64,000 nucleotides of DNA from Sporichthya polymorpha DSM 43042 (lineage in GTDB: Bacteria > Actinomycetota > Actinomycetes > Sporichthyales > Sporichthyaceae), in contig NZ_KB913029.1 of NCBI RefSeq assembly GCF_000384115.1, positions 4,873,057-4,937,056 of the forward strand, written 5' to 3'. Below are positions 31,133 through 40,841 of this stretch, piece after piece (within the stretch, counting starts at the first letter, position 1; the number at the start of each line of letters is the position of its first letter). The position numbers and the translations under genes were made by a program. The notes under the pieces are model-generated. The model saw only the letters and a program-made list of their open reading frames with translations. It did no database searches and had not been told where the DNA came from.

Positions 31133-33400
31133 ATGGCGATCACCGCGGACCCCGGGCCGCCCGCAGCTGCGCCCGCGCCACCGGCCCCGGCGCCGCGTCG
31201 GGAGGCGCTCCGGAACTGGGGCGGGTTCGTCGCCCGCCGGCCACGCCGGGTGCTCACGGCGGCGCTCGTCGCGGTGGTGGCCTTCGCCGCGCTGACGCCG
31301 GTGTTCCTCGCGCGGGTGCTCGGCATCGGCTACGACACCCCCGGGTCGGAGTCCGCGCGGGCCACGGCGGCGGTCGAGCAGGCGCTGGGGGCGCAGGAGG
31401 CGGTCCTGCTGGTGCTGTCCTCGACGGGGCGCACGTCGACCGACCCGACGTTCACCCGGGCGATGGACGCCGCGCTGGCCGTGGTCCGGGGGAACGACGG
31501 CGTGGTCGACGTGCCGCCGGCCGATCTCGGCGGCCGCGTCTCGGACGACGGCCGGGTCGAGTACCGCACGGTGCTGCTGTCCGGCGACGCCGGTGACCGG
31601 CAGAAGACGGCCAAGGAGCTCAAGCACGACCTGGAGGAGCTGGACTCCTCACCGCTCGGCGGTCCCGACATCGAGATCGGGTTGTCGGGCGAGAGCCCGT
31701 TCTTCGTCGACCTCCTCCACTCCGAGGAGGAGGGGCTCGCGATGGCGGAGGCGATCGGCCTGCCGCTGGCGATGCTGATCCTGTTCCTGACGCTGGGGTC
31801 GATCCTGGCGGCCGGGCTGCCGGTGCTGACCGGTCTAGCCGGGGCGGTGGTCGCGCTGGGGATCCTCGGCGCGGCGAGCTTCTGGACCGAGTTCGACATC
31901 TTCGCCGAGAACGGTGTCGTGATGCTCGGCATCGCGGTCGGCATCGACTACGCGCTGCTGATCGTGCGCCGCTACCGCGAGGAGCGCACGCGCGCCGACG
32001 CCGAGACCGCGCTCGCGACGACCATGGCCACGGCGGGCCGGACCGTCGCGTTCTCCGGGTTGACCGTCATGGTCGCGTTGCTGCCGATGGCACTGATCGA
32101 CGTGCCGACGTTGAGCAAGTACGCGCTCGCCGGTCTGCTCGGTGTGGCGGGTTCGGTCGCGATGGCGCTGATCCTGCTGCCCGCGCTGCTGGCGGCGATG
32201 GGCGATCGCGCCCTGACGGTCCGTCTGAAGCGAATGCGGGAGCGCGGCTTCGACGCCGGCGGCGCGTCCGACCGATGGGGGCGACTCGCGCGCTGGGTGA
32301 TGAAGTGGCCGGCGGCCGTGCTGACCGTCGGCACGTGCGTGCTGATCTGCGCCGCGGCGCCCCTGATCGACGTCAAGCAGGGCATCGACCTGAACGTGCG
32401 GGCGTACGAGGACGAGCCGTCGGTGCGGACGCTGACGACGCTGTCGTCCGCGTTCCCCGGCATCACGCTCGGCCGGGTCGAGGTGGCCGTGACCGGGAAC
32501 AGCGCCGCGGCCGCGACCGCCCAGCGTGTGCTCGCCGAGGACCCGCGGCTCACCGGAGTCGCCGTGCAGGAGCTCAGCACGGACTCGTTCCTCGTCACCG
32601 GCAACCTGACGGTCCCGGACGACTCGAAGGACGCCGAGGACGTCGTGAAGTCCGCGCGCACCCGCCTCGATGCCGAACTCGGCTCCGCCGCCGACGCCGA
32701 CGTGGGTGGCACCACCGCGCGCAGCATCGACTACGCGGACCAGGTGCTCGACAAGACCCCGCCGATCGTCATCGCGACCCTCGCGCTGTGCTTCCTGCTG
32801 CTCCTCGTCATGCTCCGCAGCCCGGTGCTCGCGCTCAAGGCCGTGATCATGAACCTGCTGTCCATCGCCGCCGCGATGGGCCTGACCGTGTGGGTCTTCC
32901 AGGAGGGCAACGGCGAGAGCCTGCTCGACTTCTCCTCCCCCGGCTACCTGCAGGCCTGGCTGCCGCTCACGTTGTTCGTGATCCTGTTCGGCCTCTCCAT
33001 GGACTACGAGGTCTTCCTCGTCACCCGCATCCGCGAGGAGTACCTCCGCACCGGCAGCAACACCGAAGCCATCGCCGCGGGCCTCGCCAAGACCGGCGGC
33101 GTCATCACCTCCGCCGCGCTGATCATGATCGCGATCTTCGGCGCCTTCATGATCTGCCCCGCTCCGGAGATCAAGCAACTCGGCTTCGGCCTCGCCGCCG
33201 CCGTCCTCATCGACGCCACGATCATGCGGGCGTGCCTCGTCCCCGCCTTCATGAAGCTCGCCGGCCGCGCGAACTGGTGGTGCCCCCGCTGGCTCGACCG
33301 GATCCTGCCTCAGCTCGAGCACGGCGAGACCCCGACCTCGCCTGCACTGGAGATGACATCTCCACTGCAGTCGCATCGTCCGGGGAATGGCGCGTCATAG
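31133..33400 (+). CDS. MMPL/RND-family membrane transporter
   Basis: 755-aa transporter with the typical 1+5+1+5 helix layout and two large external loops. The two proton-relay motifs are clear: GIAVGIDYALLIVRRYREE and GLSMDYEVFLVTRIREEY. Related proteins export lipids or small molecules; the substrate is unknown. ATG 31133 is preferred because GAGGAGG ends 12 nt upstream; the frame is open 32 codons earlier. The extreme C terminus and stop codon are written across the first double-hairpin repeat, so the last ~20 residues (SPALEMTSPLQ...) are repeat-derived. Confidence 0.93.
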   Translation: MAITADPGPPAAAPAPPAPAPRREALRNWGGFVARRPRRVLTAALVAVVAFAALTPVFLARVLGIGYDTPGSESARATAAVEQALGAQEAVLLVLSSTGRTSTDPTFTRAMDAALAVVRGNDGVVDVPPADLGGRVSDDGRVEYRTVLLSGDAGDRQKTAKELKHDLEELDSSPLGGPDIEIGLSGESPFFVDLLHSEEEGLAMAEAIGLPLAMLILFLTLGSILAAGLPVLTGLAGAVVALGILGAASFWTEFDIFAENGVVMLGIAVGIDYALLIVRRYREERTRADAETALATTMATAGRTVAFSGLTVMVALLPMALIDVPTLSKYALAGLLGVAGSVAMALILLPALLAAMGDRALTVRLKRMRERGFDAGGASDRWGRLARWVMKWPAAVLTVGTCVLICAAAPLIDVKQGIDLNVRAYEDEPSVRTLTTLSSAFPGITLGRVEVAVTGNSAAAATAQRVLAEDPRLTGVAVQELSTDSFLVTGNLTVPDDSKDAEDVVKSARTRLDAELGSAADADVGGTTARSIDYADQVLDKTPPIVIATLALCFLLLLVMLRSPVLALKAVIMNLLSIAAAMGLTVWVFQEGNGESLLDFSSPGYLQAWLPLTLFVILFGLSMDYEVFLVTRIREEYLRTGSNTEAIAAGLAKTGGVITSAALIMIAIFGAFMICPAPEIKQLGFGLAAAVLIDATIMRACLVPAFMKLAGRANWWCPRWLDRILPQLEHGETPTSPALEMTSPLQSHRPGNGAS

Positions 33401-33420
33401 CGCGCGATTCCTCGGACGAT
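33342..33420. repeat. Double-hairpin element, copy 1
   Basis: Hairpin 1 (33342-33370): CTGCA-c-TGGAGATG-a-CATCTCCA-c-TGCAG, a near-perfect 29-bp palindrome. Hairpin 2 (33375-33420): 20-bp arms beginning ATCGTCCG and ending CGGACGAT, 18 of 20 paired plus one G-U, with loop TCATAG that includes the MMPL stop codon. A related copy lies 181 bp downstream in the same orientation. Confidence 0.9.
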
Positions 33421-33427
33421 ACGTGGG

Positions 33428-33580
33428 ATGGCGACGTACGTGCCGCTGCCGATGTCCGGCTCGGTCGATGTGGGTCTACCGCCGAAGCGGACCGAGCACA
33501 GTCAGGTCGTGTACCGCGAATTCACTCTGCACAACGAGGGCCCGGGTTGGTTCGGACGCCCTCCCGACGCCACCGACTGA
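33428..33580 (+). CDS. Possible 50-aa small protein between the two double-hairpin copies
   Basis: ATG 33428 to TGA 33580, 50 codons, too short for most gene finders. Third codon positions are mostly G or C, like real genes here, which argues for coding or recently coding sequence. The peptide (start MATYVPLPMSGSVDVGLPPK, then a charged middle and a Pro/Gly-rich end) resembles nothing I recognise. There is no membrane helix or signal peptide and only a weak GTGGG before the ATG. It is bracketed by the direct copies of the hairpin element. It could also be chance in high-GC DNA. Confidence 0.35.
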   Translation: MATYVPLPMSGSVDVGLPPKRTEHSQVVYREFTLHNEGPGWFGRPPDATD

Positions 33581-33601
33581 CGCGGTCGCCAGGGTCCTCG
33601 C

Positions 33602-33684
33602 CTGCACTCGAGATGTCATCTCCACTGCAGCCGTAACGTCAGCGAGAACGAGCGCTATTGCGCGCGATCCCGCTGACGTAACGG
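33602..33684. repeat. Double-hairpin element, copy 2
   Basis: Hairpin 1 (33602-33630) differs from copy 1 at only 2 of 29 bases, and the 5 bases before it (CCTCG) are also shared. Hairpin 2 (33631-33684) has 25-bp arms (21 paired), starting CCGTAACGTCAGCG and closing CGCTGACGTAACGG around loop TATT. Its stem sequence differs from copy 1, yet pairing is kept and GCGCGCGAT is conserved. It ends 4 bp before the ABC exporter stop codon. Confidence 0.9.
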
Positions 33685-33688
33685 GGGA

Positions 33689-36600
33689 TCAGCCGGCGAG
33701 GTGGGCCCAGTCGGGGGCGAGGGTGTCCCAGGTCCCGACGGCGACGACGCTGCCGGCGTGGAGGACGACGACGAGGTCGGCCTGGGCCAGCGCGGCGGCC
33801 TTGGAGGTCGCGGCGACGACGGTGGAGCCGCGCATCCGCAGGGCCCGCCAGAGCTCGAGTTCGGTACGGGCGTCGAGGGCGCTGGAGACGTCGTCGGCGA
33901 CGACGAGCTCAGCGTTGGCGGCCAGCGCCCGGGCGAAGGCGACGCGCTGGGCCTGGCCGCCGGAGAGGCGGACGCCGCGGTGCCCCACGAGCGCCTGCAG
34001 TCCCCCGGCCGCGGAGACGTCGAGCGCGAGGCGCGAGTCCTCGACCGCGGACTCGACGCTGTGGCCGGCGTGGTCGAGTCGGACGTTGTCGGCGAACGTC
34101 CCCGACAGCACGCGCGGGACCTGCGCCACGTACGACACCTGACTAGGCCTCAGAAACAGTTCAGGGTCGGAGACCTCCACCCCGTTCCACCGCACCCCGC
34201 CCTGGTAGTGCGCCAGCCCCGCGAGCGCTGCGAGCAGGCTGGACTTCCCTGAGCCCACCGACCCCACGACCAGGACGAGCTGGCCCCGCGAGACGGTCAG
34301 GTTCACGTGCGCCACCCCGACCGTCCCGTCCGGGTGGACGACGGTCAGGTCGTCGAGGTCGAGCCGGGACAACGGCACCCGCGGCGGCGCGTCCGGGGCC
34401 GGCGCCCGGCCGTGCACGAGATCGACCCCGTCCGGCTGCGTCATCAGGTTGGCGCCGGCGGCGAGGCGGCTCGTCGCGTCCTTCCACGCCCGGACCCCCG
34501 GCGCCTCGGTCACCACCGCAGCCGTCACCCGCCCGAAGAAGTCGAAGCCCTCCAGCGCGGTCGTCACCAGCAGCGCGGTCGCGAGGCCCCAGCCGCCGGT
34601 CAGGTAGATCAGCCAGCACAGGACCATCCCGCACTGCACGAGCAGCGGCGGCACGGAGTCGAGCACCGCCCGCACCCGGTGCTCGCGGATCGCCGCGCCG
34701 ACGCGGGGCGAGTCGACGCCGAGCAGGTGGCGGTGCAGCTGCGGCGTCGCGGCCGCGAGCTTCACGGTCCGCGCGGCGTCCAGCGTCGACACCAGCGACC
34801 GCCCGAACTGCGCCCGGGTCTCCGACGCCCGCGCGGCCGACCGGCCCGCGATCGGCGCACCCACCAGCGCCGTGAGCGCGGTCAGGACCGTCACCGCCAG
34901 CAGCAACCCACCCGCGAGCAGGCTCTGCGCGAGCAGGACCGTCAGCAGGACGACGAGGACGCCGTTGACGAAGTCCACCCAACGGTCGGCGTACTGCACG
35001 AAGCGGTCGGCGTCCATCGCCCGCGCGACGACCTCGCCCGGTGGCGTGGGCGGCAACCGCCGCGGCAACGTCTGCCCGCGCAGCACGGCGAGCCGCACCC
35101 GCAGGTGCACGGCCCACCACCAGCGCATGTACAGCGGCATCGCGGCGAACACGAGGACCGGGCCCGCGATCAGGCTGCCCGCGAACGCGAGCGTCGTCGC
35201 CCCGACCTCGCCGCCCGCGACGAGGCTCGCGACGACCTTCCCCCACACCAGACCGGTGACGACGCCGTAGGGCCCGACGACGGACGACAGCAGGAACAGC
35301 ACCGCCCCCGCGATTCCCCACCGCGGGTGGATGCGCAGCGCGCTGACGATCGACCGGGCGAGACCCGGCCCGGTCCCGGGGTCCCATTCCGGCGGGGCCT
35401 CCGCCGTCCGGCGCGGGCCCGGGATCGTCGCCCGCGAGGCCCGGGCCGCGGGCAGCCGCTGCGTCGGCACCGCGAACCGGGGCGCCGGGCCGCGGACCGT
35501 GGCCTCGCCGTCGTCGCCCGCAGCGCGCAGCAGGTCGCGGTACGGCCCCGGGGTACGGGCGAGCTCGACGCGCGGGCCGTGCGCGACGACGCGACCGCCG
35601 TCGAGCACCGCGACGGCCTCCGCGCGCGTGGTCGTCGACATCCGGTGGGCGATGAGGATGCCCGTCCGCCCGGCCAGCAGTCGCGCGGTCGCGGCGACGA
35701 CCCGGGCCTCGGTGTGCCGGTCCATGCGCGCGGTGGCCTCGTCGAGCACGACGACGCGGACGTCCCGGACCAGCAGCCGCGCGAACGCGACCAGCTGCTC
35801 CTCGCCCGCGGACAGCGTCGTGCCGTCCGGCCCGAGCTGGGTGTCCAGGCCCTCGGGCAGCCCGGCCACCCAGGCGGTGAGGCCGAGCTCCTCGACCGCG
35901 CGCTCGATGACCGGGCGCGGGACATCGGCGAACAGCGCGATGTTCTCGGCCAGCGTCCCGACCAGGATCTCCGTGCGCTGCCCGACGACGCCCACGGTCC
36001 GCCGCAGGTCGTCGAGGTTCAGGTCCCGCACGTCGACGCCGCCGAGGAACACCGACCCCGGCGGCGGGTCGATGGCGCGCGACAGCAGCGCCGCGAGCGT
36101 CGACTTGCCCGACCCGGTCCGGCCGACGAGCGCGAGCGTCTGGCCCGCCGGGATCGCCAGGCTGACGTCGGAGAGCGCGAACGTGCCCTGCGGGTACGCG
36201 AAGTGCAACCGCTCGATCCGGACGTCCAGCGGCCCGGCCGGCACCGGCGCCCCGCCGGTGGGCTCGCTGTCGGCCTCCAGCAGGGTCCGGATCCGCCGCA
36301 GCGCACCCAGGCCCGCTTGCAGGTCCGGCAGGTAGCGGCAGATCACGTCGACCTGCCCGACGAACGAGATGCTGACCAGGTACAGCGTGACGAGCGCGGC
36401 GGTCGAGAGCCGGCCTGCTGCGACGAGCAGGATGCCGCTGACCGCGATGCCCGCGAGCACGACGTGCAGCACGATCCCGGCCCGCCGGCCCAGACGCGAG
36501 GCCGCGCGCACCGTCGTGCGGACCCGCCGGTGCACGACCGCGGACGCCTCGGCGCAACGCCGCAGCACGAAGGCCTGGCCCCGACTCGCGCGCAGGTCGT

Positions 36601-37186
36601 CCCGCGCCGCGACGGCCTCCTCCAGCACCGCCGCGTGGTCGGTCCAGGCGATCTCCTCCGCGACCTTGGCGCGCGTGACGGCCTCGGTCAGCGGCCGGAC
36701 CACCGCGGCCGCGAGCAGGCCGACCACCGGGAACAGGAACCACGCCGGCCACCACGTCAGACCGGCGACCACCCACATCGGGATCGCCGCGAGCAGCGTC
36801 CGGCCCGCCTCCCAGCCGACCTCGCGCAGGAGCTCACCGAGCTGGTGCGTGTCGTCGTCGACGCGGTCGAGGACCTCCCCGACCGCCTGTTCCGAGAGCG
36901 CCGGCAGGGGTTGGTGCAGCGCCGCGGCGAGCAGGTCCGCGCGCAGCCGCCCCTCCGCGCGGTCGACGATCGTCGACCACACCGCGCGCCCGATCATGTC
37001 CAGCACGCCCGCCCCGATCAGGCAGACGGCCAGCAGCACGATCAGGGTCCCCGAGGGCCGTTCGGCCAGGCGGCCGGCCGTCCAGGCGCCGACGGCGAAG
37101 CCGACCGAGGCGAGCAGGGCGCCGGCGAGACACCACCAGGTCGCCGGGCCGCGAAGTCTTCTCGCGGTCACGGTCCGGCTGGTCAC
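33689..37186 (-). CDS. Single-chain double ABC exporter (TMD-NBD-TMD-NBD)
   Basis: 1,165-aa fusion of two exporter half-transporters. NBD1: Walker A GRTGSGKST, degenerate signature LSAGEEQLVAFARLL, Walker B VVVLDEATARMD, switch His in IAHRMS. NBD2: Walker A GSVGSGKSS, canonical signature LSGGQAQRVAFARAL, Walker B LVVADDVSSALD with catalytic Glu to Asp, and the switch His replaced by Ser (AATSKAA). One composite ATP site (NBD1 Walker motifs + NBD2 signature) looks active, the other degenerate. Fused actinobacterial exporters of this type have been linked to drug or lipid efflux; the substrate here is unknown. It lies 41 bp downstream of dnaE. Confidence 0.93.
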   Translation of the reverse strand: MTSRTVTARRLRGPATWWCLAGALLASVGFAVGAWTAGRLAERPSGTLIVLLAVCLIGAGVLDMIGRAVWSTIVDRAEGRLRADLLAAALHQPLPALSEQAVGEVLDRVDDDTHQLGELLREVGWEAGRTLLAAIPMWVVAGLTWWPAWFLFPVVGLLAAAVVRPLTEAVTRAKVAEEIAWTDHAAVLEEAVAARDDLRASRGQAFVLRRCAEASAVVHRRVRTTVRAASRLGRRAGIVLHVVLAGIAVSGILLVAAGRLSTAALVTLYLVSISFVGQVDVICRYLPDLQAGLGALRRIRTLLEADSEPTGGAPVPAGPLDVRIERLHFAYPQGTFALSDVSLAIPAGQTLALVGRTGSGKSTLAALLSRAIDPPPGSVFLGGVDVRDLNLDDLRRTVGVVGQRTEILVGTLAENIALFADVPRPVIERAVEELGLTAWVAGLPEGLDTQLGPDGTTLSAGEEQLVAFARLLVRDVRVVVLDEATARMDRHTEARVVAATARLLAGRTGILIAHRMSTTTRAEAVAVLDGGRVVAHGPRVELARTPGPYRDLLRAAGDDGEATVRGPAPRFAVPTQRLPAARASRATIPGPRRTAEAPPEWDPGTGPGLARSIVSALRIHPRWGIAGAVLFLLSSVVGPYGVVTGLVWGKVVASLVAGGEVGATTLAFAGSLIAGPVLVFAAMPLYMRWWWAVHLRVRLAVLRGQTLPRRLPPTPPGEVVARAMDADRFVQYADRWVDFVNGVLVVLLTVLLAQSLLAGGLLLAVTVLTALTALVGAPIAGRSAARASETRAQFGRSLVSTLDAARTVKLAAATPQLHRHLLGVDSPRVGAAIREHRVRAVLDSVPPLLVQCGMVLCWLIYLTGGWGLATALLVTTALEGFDFFGRVTAAVVTEAPGVRAWKDATSRLAAGANLMTQPDGVDLVHGRAPAPDAPPRVPLSRLDLDDLTVVHPDGTVGVAHVNLTVSRGQLVLVVGSVGSGKSSLLAALAGLAHYQGGVRWNGVEVSDPELFLRPSQVSYVAQVPRVLSGTFADNVRLDHAGHSVESAVEDSRLALDVSAAGGLQALVGHRGVRLSGGQAQRVAFARALAANAELVVADDVSSALDARTELELWRALRMRGSTVVAATSKAAALAQADLVVVLHAGSVVAVGTWDTLAPDWAHLAG

Positions 37187-37227
37187 TGAGCGACGCTACC
37201 TCGGCACCCTGAGTGAACTCACCGGGG

Positions 37228-40200
37228 TCAACCCAGGCACGACGGGCCGAGCAAGGCCTTGAGGTCGCCGAAGAGCGCCGGGGACGGGGCGACGAACGGG
37301 CCCCGCTCCAGCCGCATGACGATCGTCCGCGCCCGGGAGTCGAGTTGCAGGTGCACCTCGCTCTGGCCCGGGTGGTCCGCCAGGACCGACTTCAGCCGCT
37401 CGACCAGCGGCGGCGTGCAGCGCATCGCCGGCAGCCGGACCACGACCGGCCCGCTCGAGGACTTCGTCGTGTCGAGGATCTGCAGGTCCGAGGCCATCAA
37501 CGAGATCTCGTCCTCGTTGCGGCGCAGGCGGCCCTTGACCGCGACGACGGTGTCCGTCGCGAGCACCGTGCCGAACTGCTGGTACGAGCCCGGGAAGAAC
37601 ATGCACTCGATGGCGCCGCCGAGGTCCTCGACCGTGGCGATCGCCCAGGTGTCGCCCTTCTTCGTGACCTTGCGCGCCAGGCCCGTGATCAGTCCCGCGA
37701 TCGTGACGATCGACCCGTCGGCGCGGTCCTCGCTCGAGGTCAGCGTGGTGATCGCGCAGTCGGCCGCGGCGGCGAGGACGTTCTCGATGCCGAGCAGCGG
37801 GTGGTCGGAGACGTAGAGGCCGAGCATCTCGCGCTCGTAGGCGAGCAGCGCGGGTTTGTCCCACTCCCCGGTCGGGATCTCGATGTCGAACGAGGTGTCG
37901 GTGGCGTCGCCGTCGTCGTCGAACGCGCCGAACAGCGAGTCCTGCCCGATGGCCTCGTTGCGCTTGATGTCGATGATGGCGTCGATCGCACGCTCGTGCG
38001 CGTGGATCAGGCCGCGCCGGGTGTGCCCGAGCGAGTCGAACGCGCCACCCTTGATCAGCGACTCCACGGTCTTCTTGTTGCAGACGTGGGCCGGCACCTT
38101 GCGCAGGAAGTCGGCGAAGTCGGCGAACGCGCCCTGCTCGGTCCGCGCCTCGACGATCCCGGTCACGACGTTGGCGCCCACGTTGCGGATCGCGGTCAGG
38201 CCGAAGCGGATGTCCTCACCGCGCGGGGTGAAGTTCGCGTCCGAGGCGTTGACGTCCGGCGGCAGCACCTTGATGCCCATGCGCCGGCACTCGTTGAGGT
38301 ACAGGGCCGACTTGTCCTTGTCGTCCTTGACCGAGGTCAGCAGCGCCGCCATGTACTCCTGCGGGTAGTTCGCCTTGAGGTAGGCGGTCCAGTAGGAGAC
38401 CAGGCCGTAGCCGGCGGTGTGGGCCTTGTTGAACGCGTAGTCCGAGAACGGGACGAGGATGTCCCACAGGGTCTTGATCGCCGCCTCGGAGTACCCGTTC
38501 TGCTTCATCCCGTCCGAGAACGGGATGTACTCCTTGTCGAGGATCTCCTTCTTCTTCTTGCCCATCGCGCGCCGCAGCAGGTCGGCGGCGCCGAGCGAGT
38601 AGCCCGCGAGCTTCTGGGCGATCGCCATGACCTGCTCCTGGTAGACGATCAACCCGTAGGTGTCGCCCAGGATGTCGGCCAGCGGTTCCTCGAGCTCGGG
38701 GTGGATCGGCACCACCGGCTTGCGGCCGTTCTTGCGGTCCGCGTAGTCGTTGTGCGCGTTCGCGCCCATCGGACCGGGCCGGTAGAGCGCGAGGACGGCG
38801 GAGATGTCCTCGAAGTTGTCGGGAACCATCGAGCGCAGCAGCGCACGCATCGGCCCACCGTCGAGCTGGAAGACGCCGAGGGTGTCGCCCCGGGCCAGCA
38901 GCTCGTACGCCTTACGGTCCGTCAGTTCCAGGTCCTCGAGGACGAGTTTCTCGCCCCGGTTGGACTCGATGTTGATCAGGCAGTCGTCGAGGACCGTGAG
39001 GTTCCGCAACCCCAGGAAGTCCATCTTCAGCAGTCCGAGGGACTCGCAGGCCCCCATGTCGAACTGCGTGATGATCGCGCCGTCCTGCTCGCGACGCTGG
39101 ATCGGGATGACGTCGAGCAACGGCTCGCTCGAGAGGATCACCCCGGCGGCGTGCACGCCCCACTGTCGCTTCAGGCCCTCGAGGCCCTTGGCGGTGTCGA
39201 CGACCTTCTTCACGTCCGGGTCGGACTCGTACAGCGCGCGGAACTCGCCGGCCTCGGCGTAGCGCTTGTGGTCGGGGTCGAAGATCCCGGACAGCGGGAT
39301 GTCCTTGCCCATGACCGCCGGCGGCATCGCCTTGGTGATGCGGTCGCCCATCGCGAACGGGTAGCCGAGGACGCGGGAGGCGTCCTTGATCGCCGCCTTC
39401 GCCTTGATGGTGCCGTAGGTGATGATCTGCGCGACCCGCTCCTCGCCGTACTTCTCGGTGGCGTAGCGGATCATGTCGGCGCGACGACGTTCGTCGAAGT
39501 CCATGTCGATGTCGGGCATCGACACACGCTCGGGATTGAGGAACCGCTCGAAGATCAGGCCGTGCGCGAGCGGGTCGAGCTCGGTGATGCCCAGCGCGTA
39601 GGCGATCAGCGCACCGGCCGCCGACCCACGGCCCGGGCCGACGCGGATGCCGTTGTCCTTCGCGTACTGGACGAGGTCCGCGGTGACGAGGAAGTACCCC
39701 GGGAACCCCATCTGAATGATCATGTCGACCTCGTAGGCCGCCTGATCGATGTGCGTCTGCGGGACGTTCCCACCGAAGCGCTGGGCGAGGCCGCGCTCGA
39801 CCTCCTTGCGCAGCCAGGTCTCCTCGGTCTCCCCCTCGGGCACCGGGAACCGCGGCATGAGGTTGCGCGAGGAGAACGACATCGAGCAGCGCTCGGCGAT
39901 GAGCAGCGTGTTGTCGCAGGCCTCACGCAGGCCGTAGCGGCCCTGCCAGAGCTCGCGCATCTCCGCCGGGCTCTTGAGGTAGAAGTCCGTCGCGTCGAAC
40001 TTGAACCGGTTCGGGTCCGCGAGCGTCTTGCCGGACTGCACGCACAGCAGCACCTCGTGCGCGGACGCGTCCTCGGCCGCGGCGTAGTGCAGGTCGTTGG
40101 TCGCGACCAGCGGCAGGTTGAGGTCCTTGGCCAGGCGCATCAGCCCGTCGTGCGCGCGCTTCTCGATGCCGATGCCGTGGTCCATCAGCTCGCAGAAGAA

Positions 40201-40764
40201 GTTCTCCTTGCCGAAGATGTCCTGGAACTCTCCGGCCGACGCGCGCGCCTTCTCGTAGTCGCCGATGCGCAACCAGGTCTGGATCTCGCCCGACGGGCAG
40301 CCCGTCGTCGCGATCAGGCCCTTGCCGTAGCGGTGCAGCAGTTCGCGGTCCGCGCGCGGCTTGTAGAAGAATCCTTCCAAGCTCGCCAGCGACGAGATGC
40401 GGAACAGGTTGTGCATCGAGTCGTTGTCGGTCGCCAGCAGCGTCATGTGCGTGTACGAGCCGGACCCGGACACGTCGTCCTCGCCGCCGTCGGCCCACCG
40501 GACGCGGGTGCGGTCGGACCGGTGCGTGCCCGGCGCCAGGTACGCCTCCATGCCGACGATCGGCTTGACACCCGCCGCGTTCGCCTTGTTCACGAAGTCG
40601 TAGGCGCCGAACACGTTGCCGTGGTCGGTCATCGCGAGGGCGGGCATGCCCATCTCGTTGCAGCCGCGGAAGAGATCGTCCAGGCGCGCCGCGCCGTCGA
40701 GCATCGAGTACTCGGTGTGGACGTGCAGGTGGACGAACGAGTCGTTCATGCCTGCCGAACTCAC
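37228..40764 (-). CDS. dnaE: DNA polymerase III subunit alpha (DnaE1 type)
   Basis: 1,178-aa replicative polymerase. N-terminal PHP domain begins FVHLHVHTEYSMLDG and retains MTDHGN. The polymerase catalytic motif PDIDMDF lies near residue 416, followed by GPGRGSAAGAL-type and FNKAHTAGYGLVSYWTAYLK motifs (finger/palm). A C-terminal OB-fold starts at VTIAGLITGLARKV. Length and content match the actinobacterial DnaE1 replicase rather than the shorter mutagenic DnaE2. GTG 40764 has GGGAGG 7 nt upstream; an ATG five codons later is the alternative. Confidence 0.97.
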   Translation of the reverse strand: MSSAGMNDSFVHLHVHTEYSMLDGAARLDDLFRGCNEMGMPALAMTDHGNVFGAYDFVNKANAAGVKPIVGMEAYLAPGTHRSDRTRVRWADGGEDDVSGSGSYTHMTLLATDNDSMHNLFRISSLASLEGFFYKPRADRELLHRYGKGLIATTGCPSGEIQTWLRIGDYEKARASAGEFQDIFGKENFFCELMDHGIGIEKRAHDGLMRLAKDLNLPLVATNDLHYAAAEDASAHEVLLCVQSGKTLADPNRFKFDATDFYLKSPAEMRELWQGRYGLREACDNTLLIAERCSMSFSSRNLMPRFPVPEGETEETWLRKEVERGLAQRFGGNVPQTHIDQAAYEVDMIIQMGFPGYFLVTADLVQYAKDNGIRVGPGRGSAAGALIAYALGITELDPLAHGLIFERFLNPERVSMPDIDMDFDERRRADMIRYATEKYGEERVAQIITYGTIKAKAAIKDASRVLGYPFAMGDRITKAMPPAVMGKDIPLSGIFDPDHKRYAEAGEFRALYESDPDVKKVVDTAKGLEGLKRQWGVHAAGVILSSEPLLDVIPIQRREQDGAIITQFDMGACESLGLLKMDFLGLRNLTVLDDCLINIESNRGEKLVLEDLELTDRKAYELLARGDTLGVFQLDGGPMRALLRSMVPDNFEDISAVLALYRPGPMGANAHNDYADRKNGRKPVVPIHPELEEPLADILGDTYGLIVYQEQVMAIAQKLAGYSLGAADLLRRAMGKKKKEILDKEYIPFSDGMKQNGYSEAAIKTLWDILVPFSDYAFNKAHTAGYGLVSYWTAYLKANYPQEYMAALLTSVKDDKDKSALYLNECRRMGIKVLPPDVNASDANFTPRGEDIRFGLTAIRNVGANVVTGIVEARTEQGAFADFADFLRKVPAHVCNKKTVESLIKGGAFDSLGHTRRGLIHAHERAIDAIIDIKRNEAIGQDSLFGAFDDDGDATDTSFDIEIPTGEWDKPALLAYEREMLGLYVSDHPLLGIENVLAAAADCAITTLTSSEDRADGSIVTIAGLITGLARKVTKKGDTWAIATVEDLGGAIECMFFPGSYQQFGTVLATDTVVAVKGRLRRNEDEISLMASDLQILDTTKSSSGPVVVRLPAMRCTPPLVERLKSVLADHPGQSEVHLQLDSRARTIVMRLERGPFVAPSPALFGDLKALLGPSCLG

Positions 40765-40841
40765 CGAACTACCTCCCCTTGCGCGCTGCTCGCAGCCTAG
40801 GCCGCGCCACCGACGAAACGCTCGGCAGTCTCAGTGTGTGG

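Noticed and set aside
37195-37227. Small palindrome TGAGTGAACTCA after dnaE
   Set aside because: Only 5-bp arms, no T tract, and the downstream ABC gene probably continues the transcript; not distinguishable from chance.
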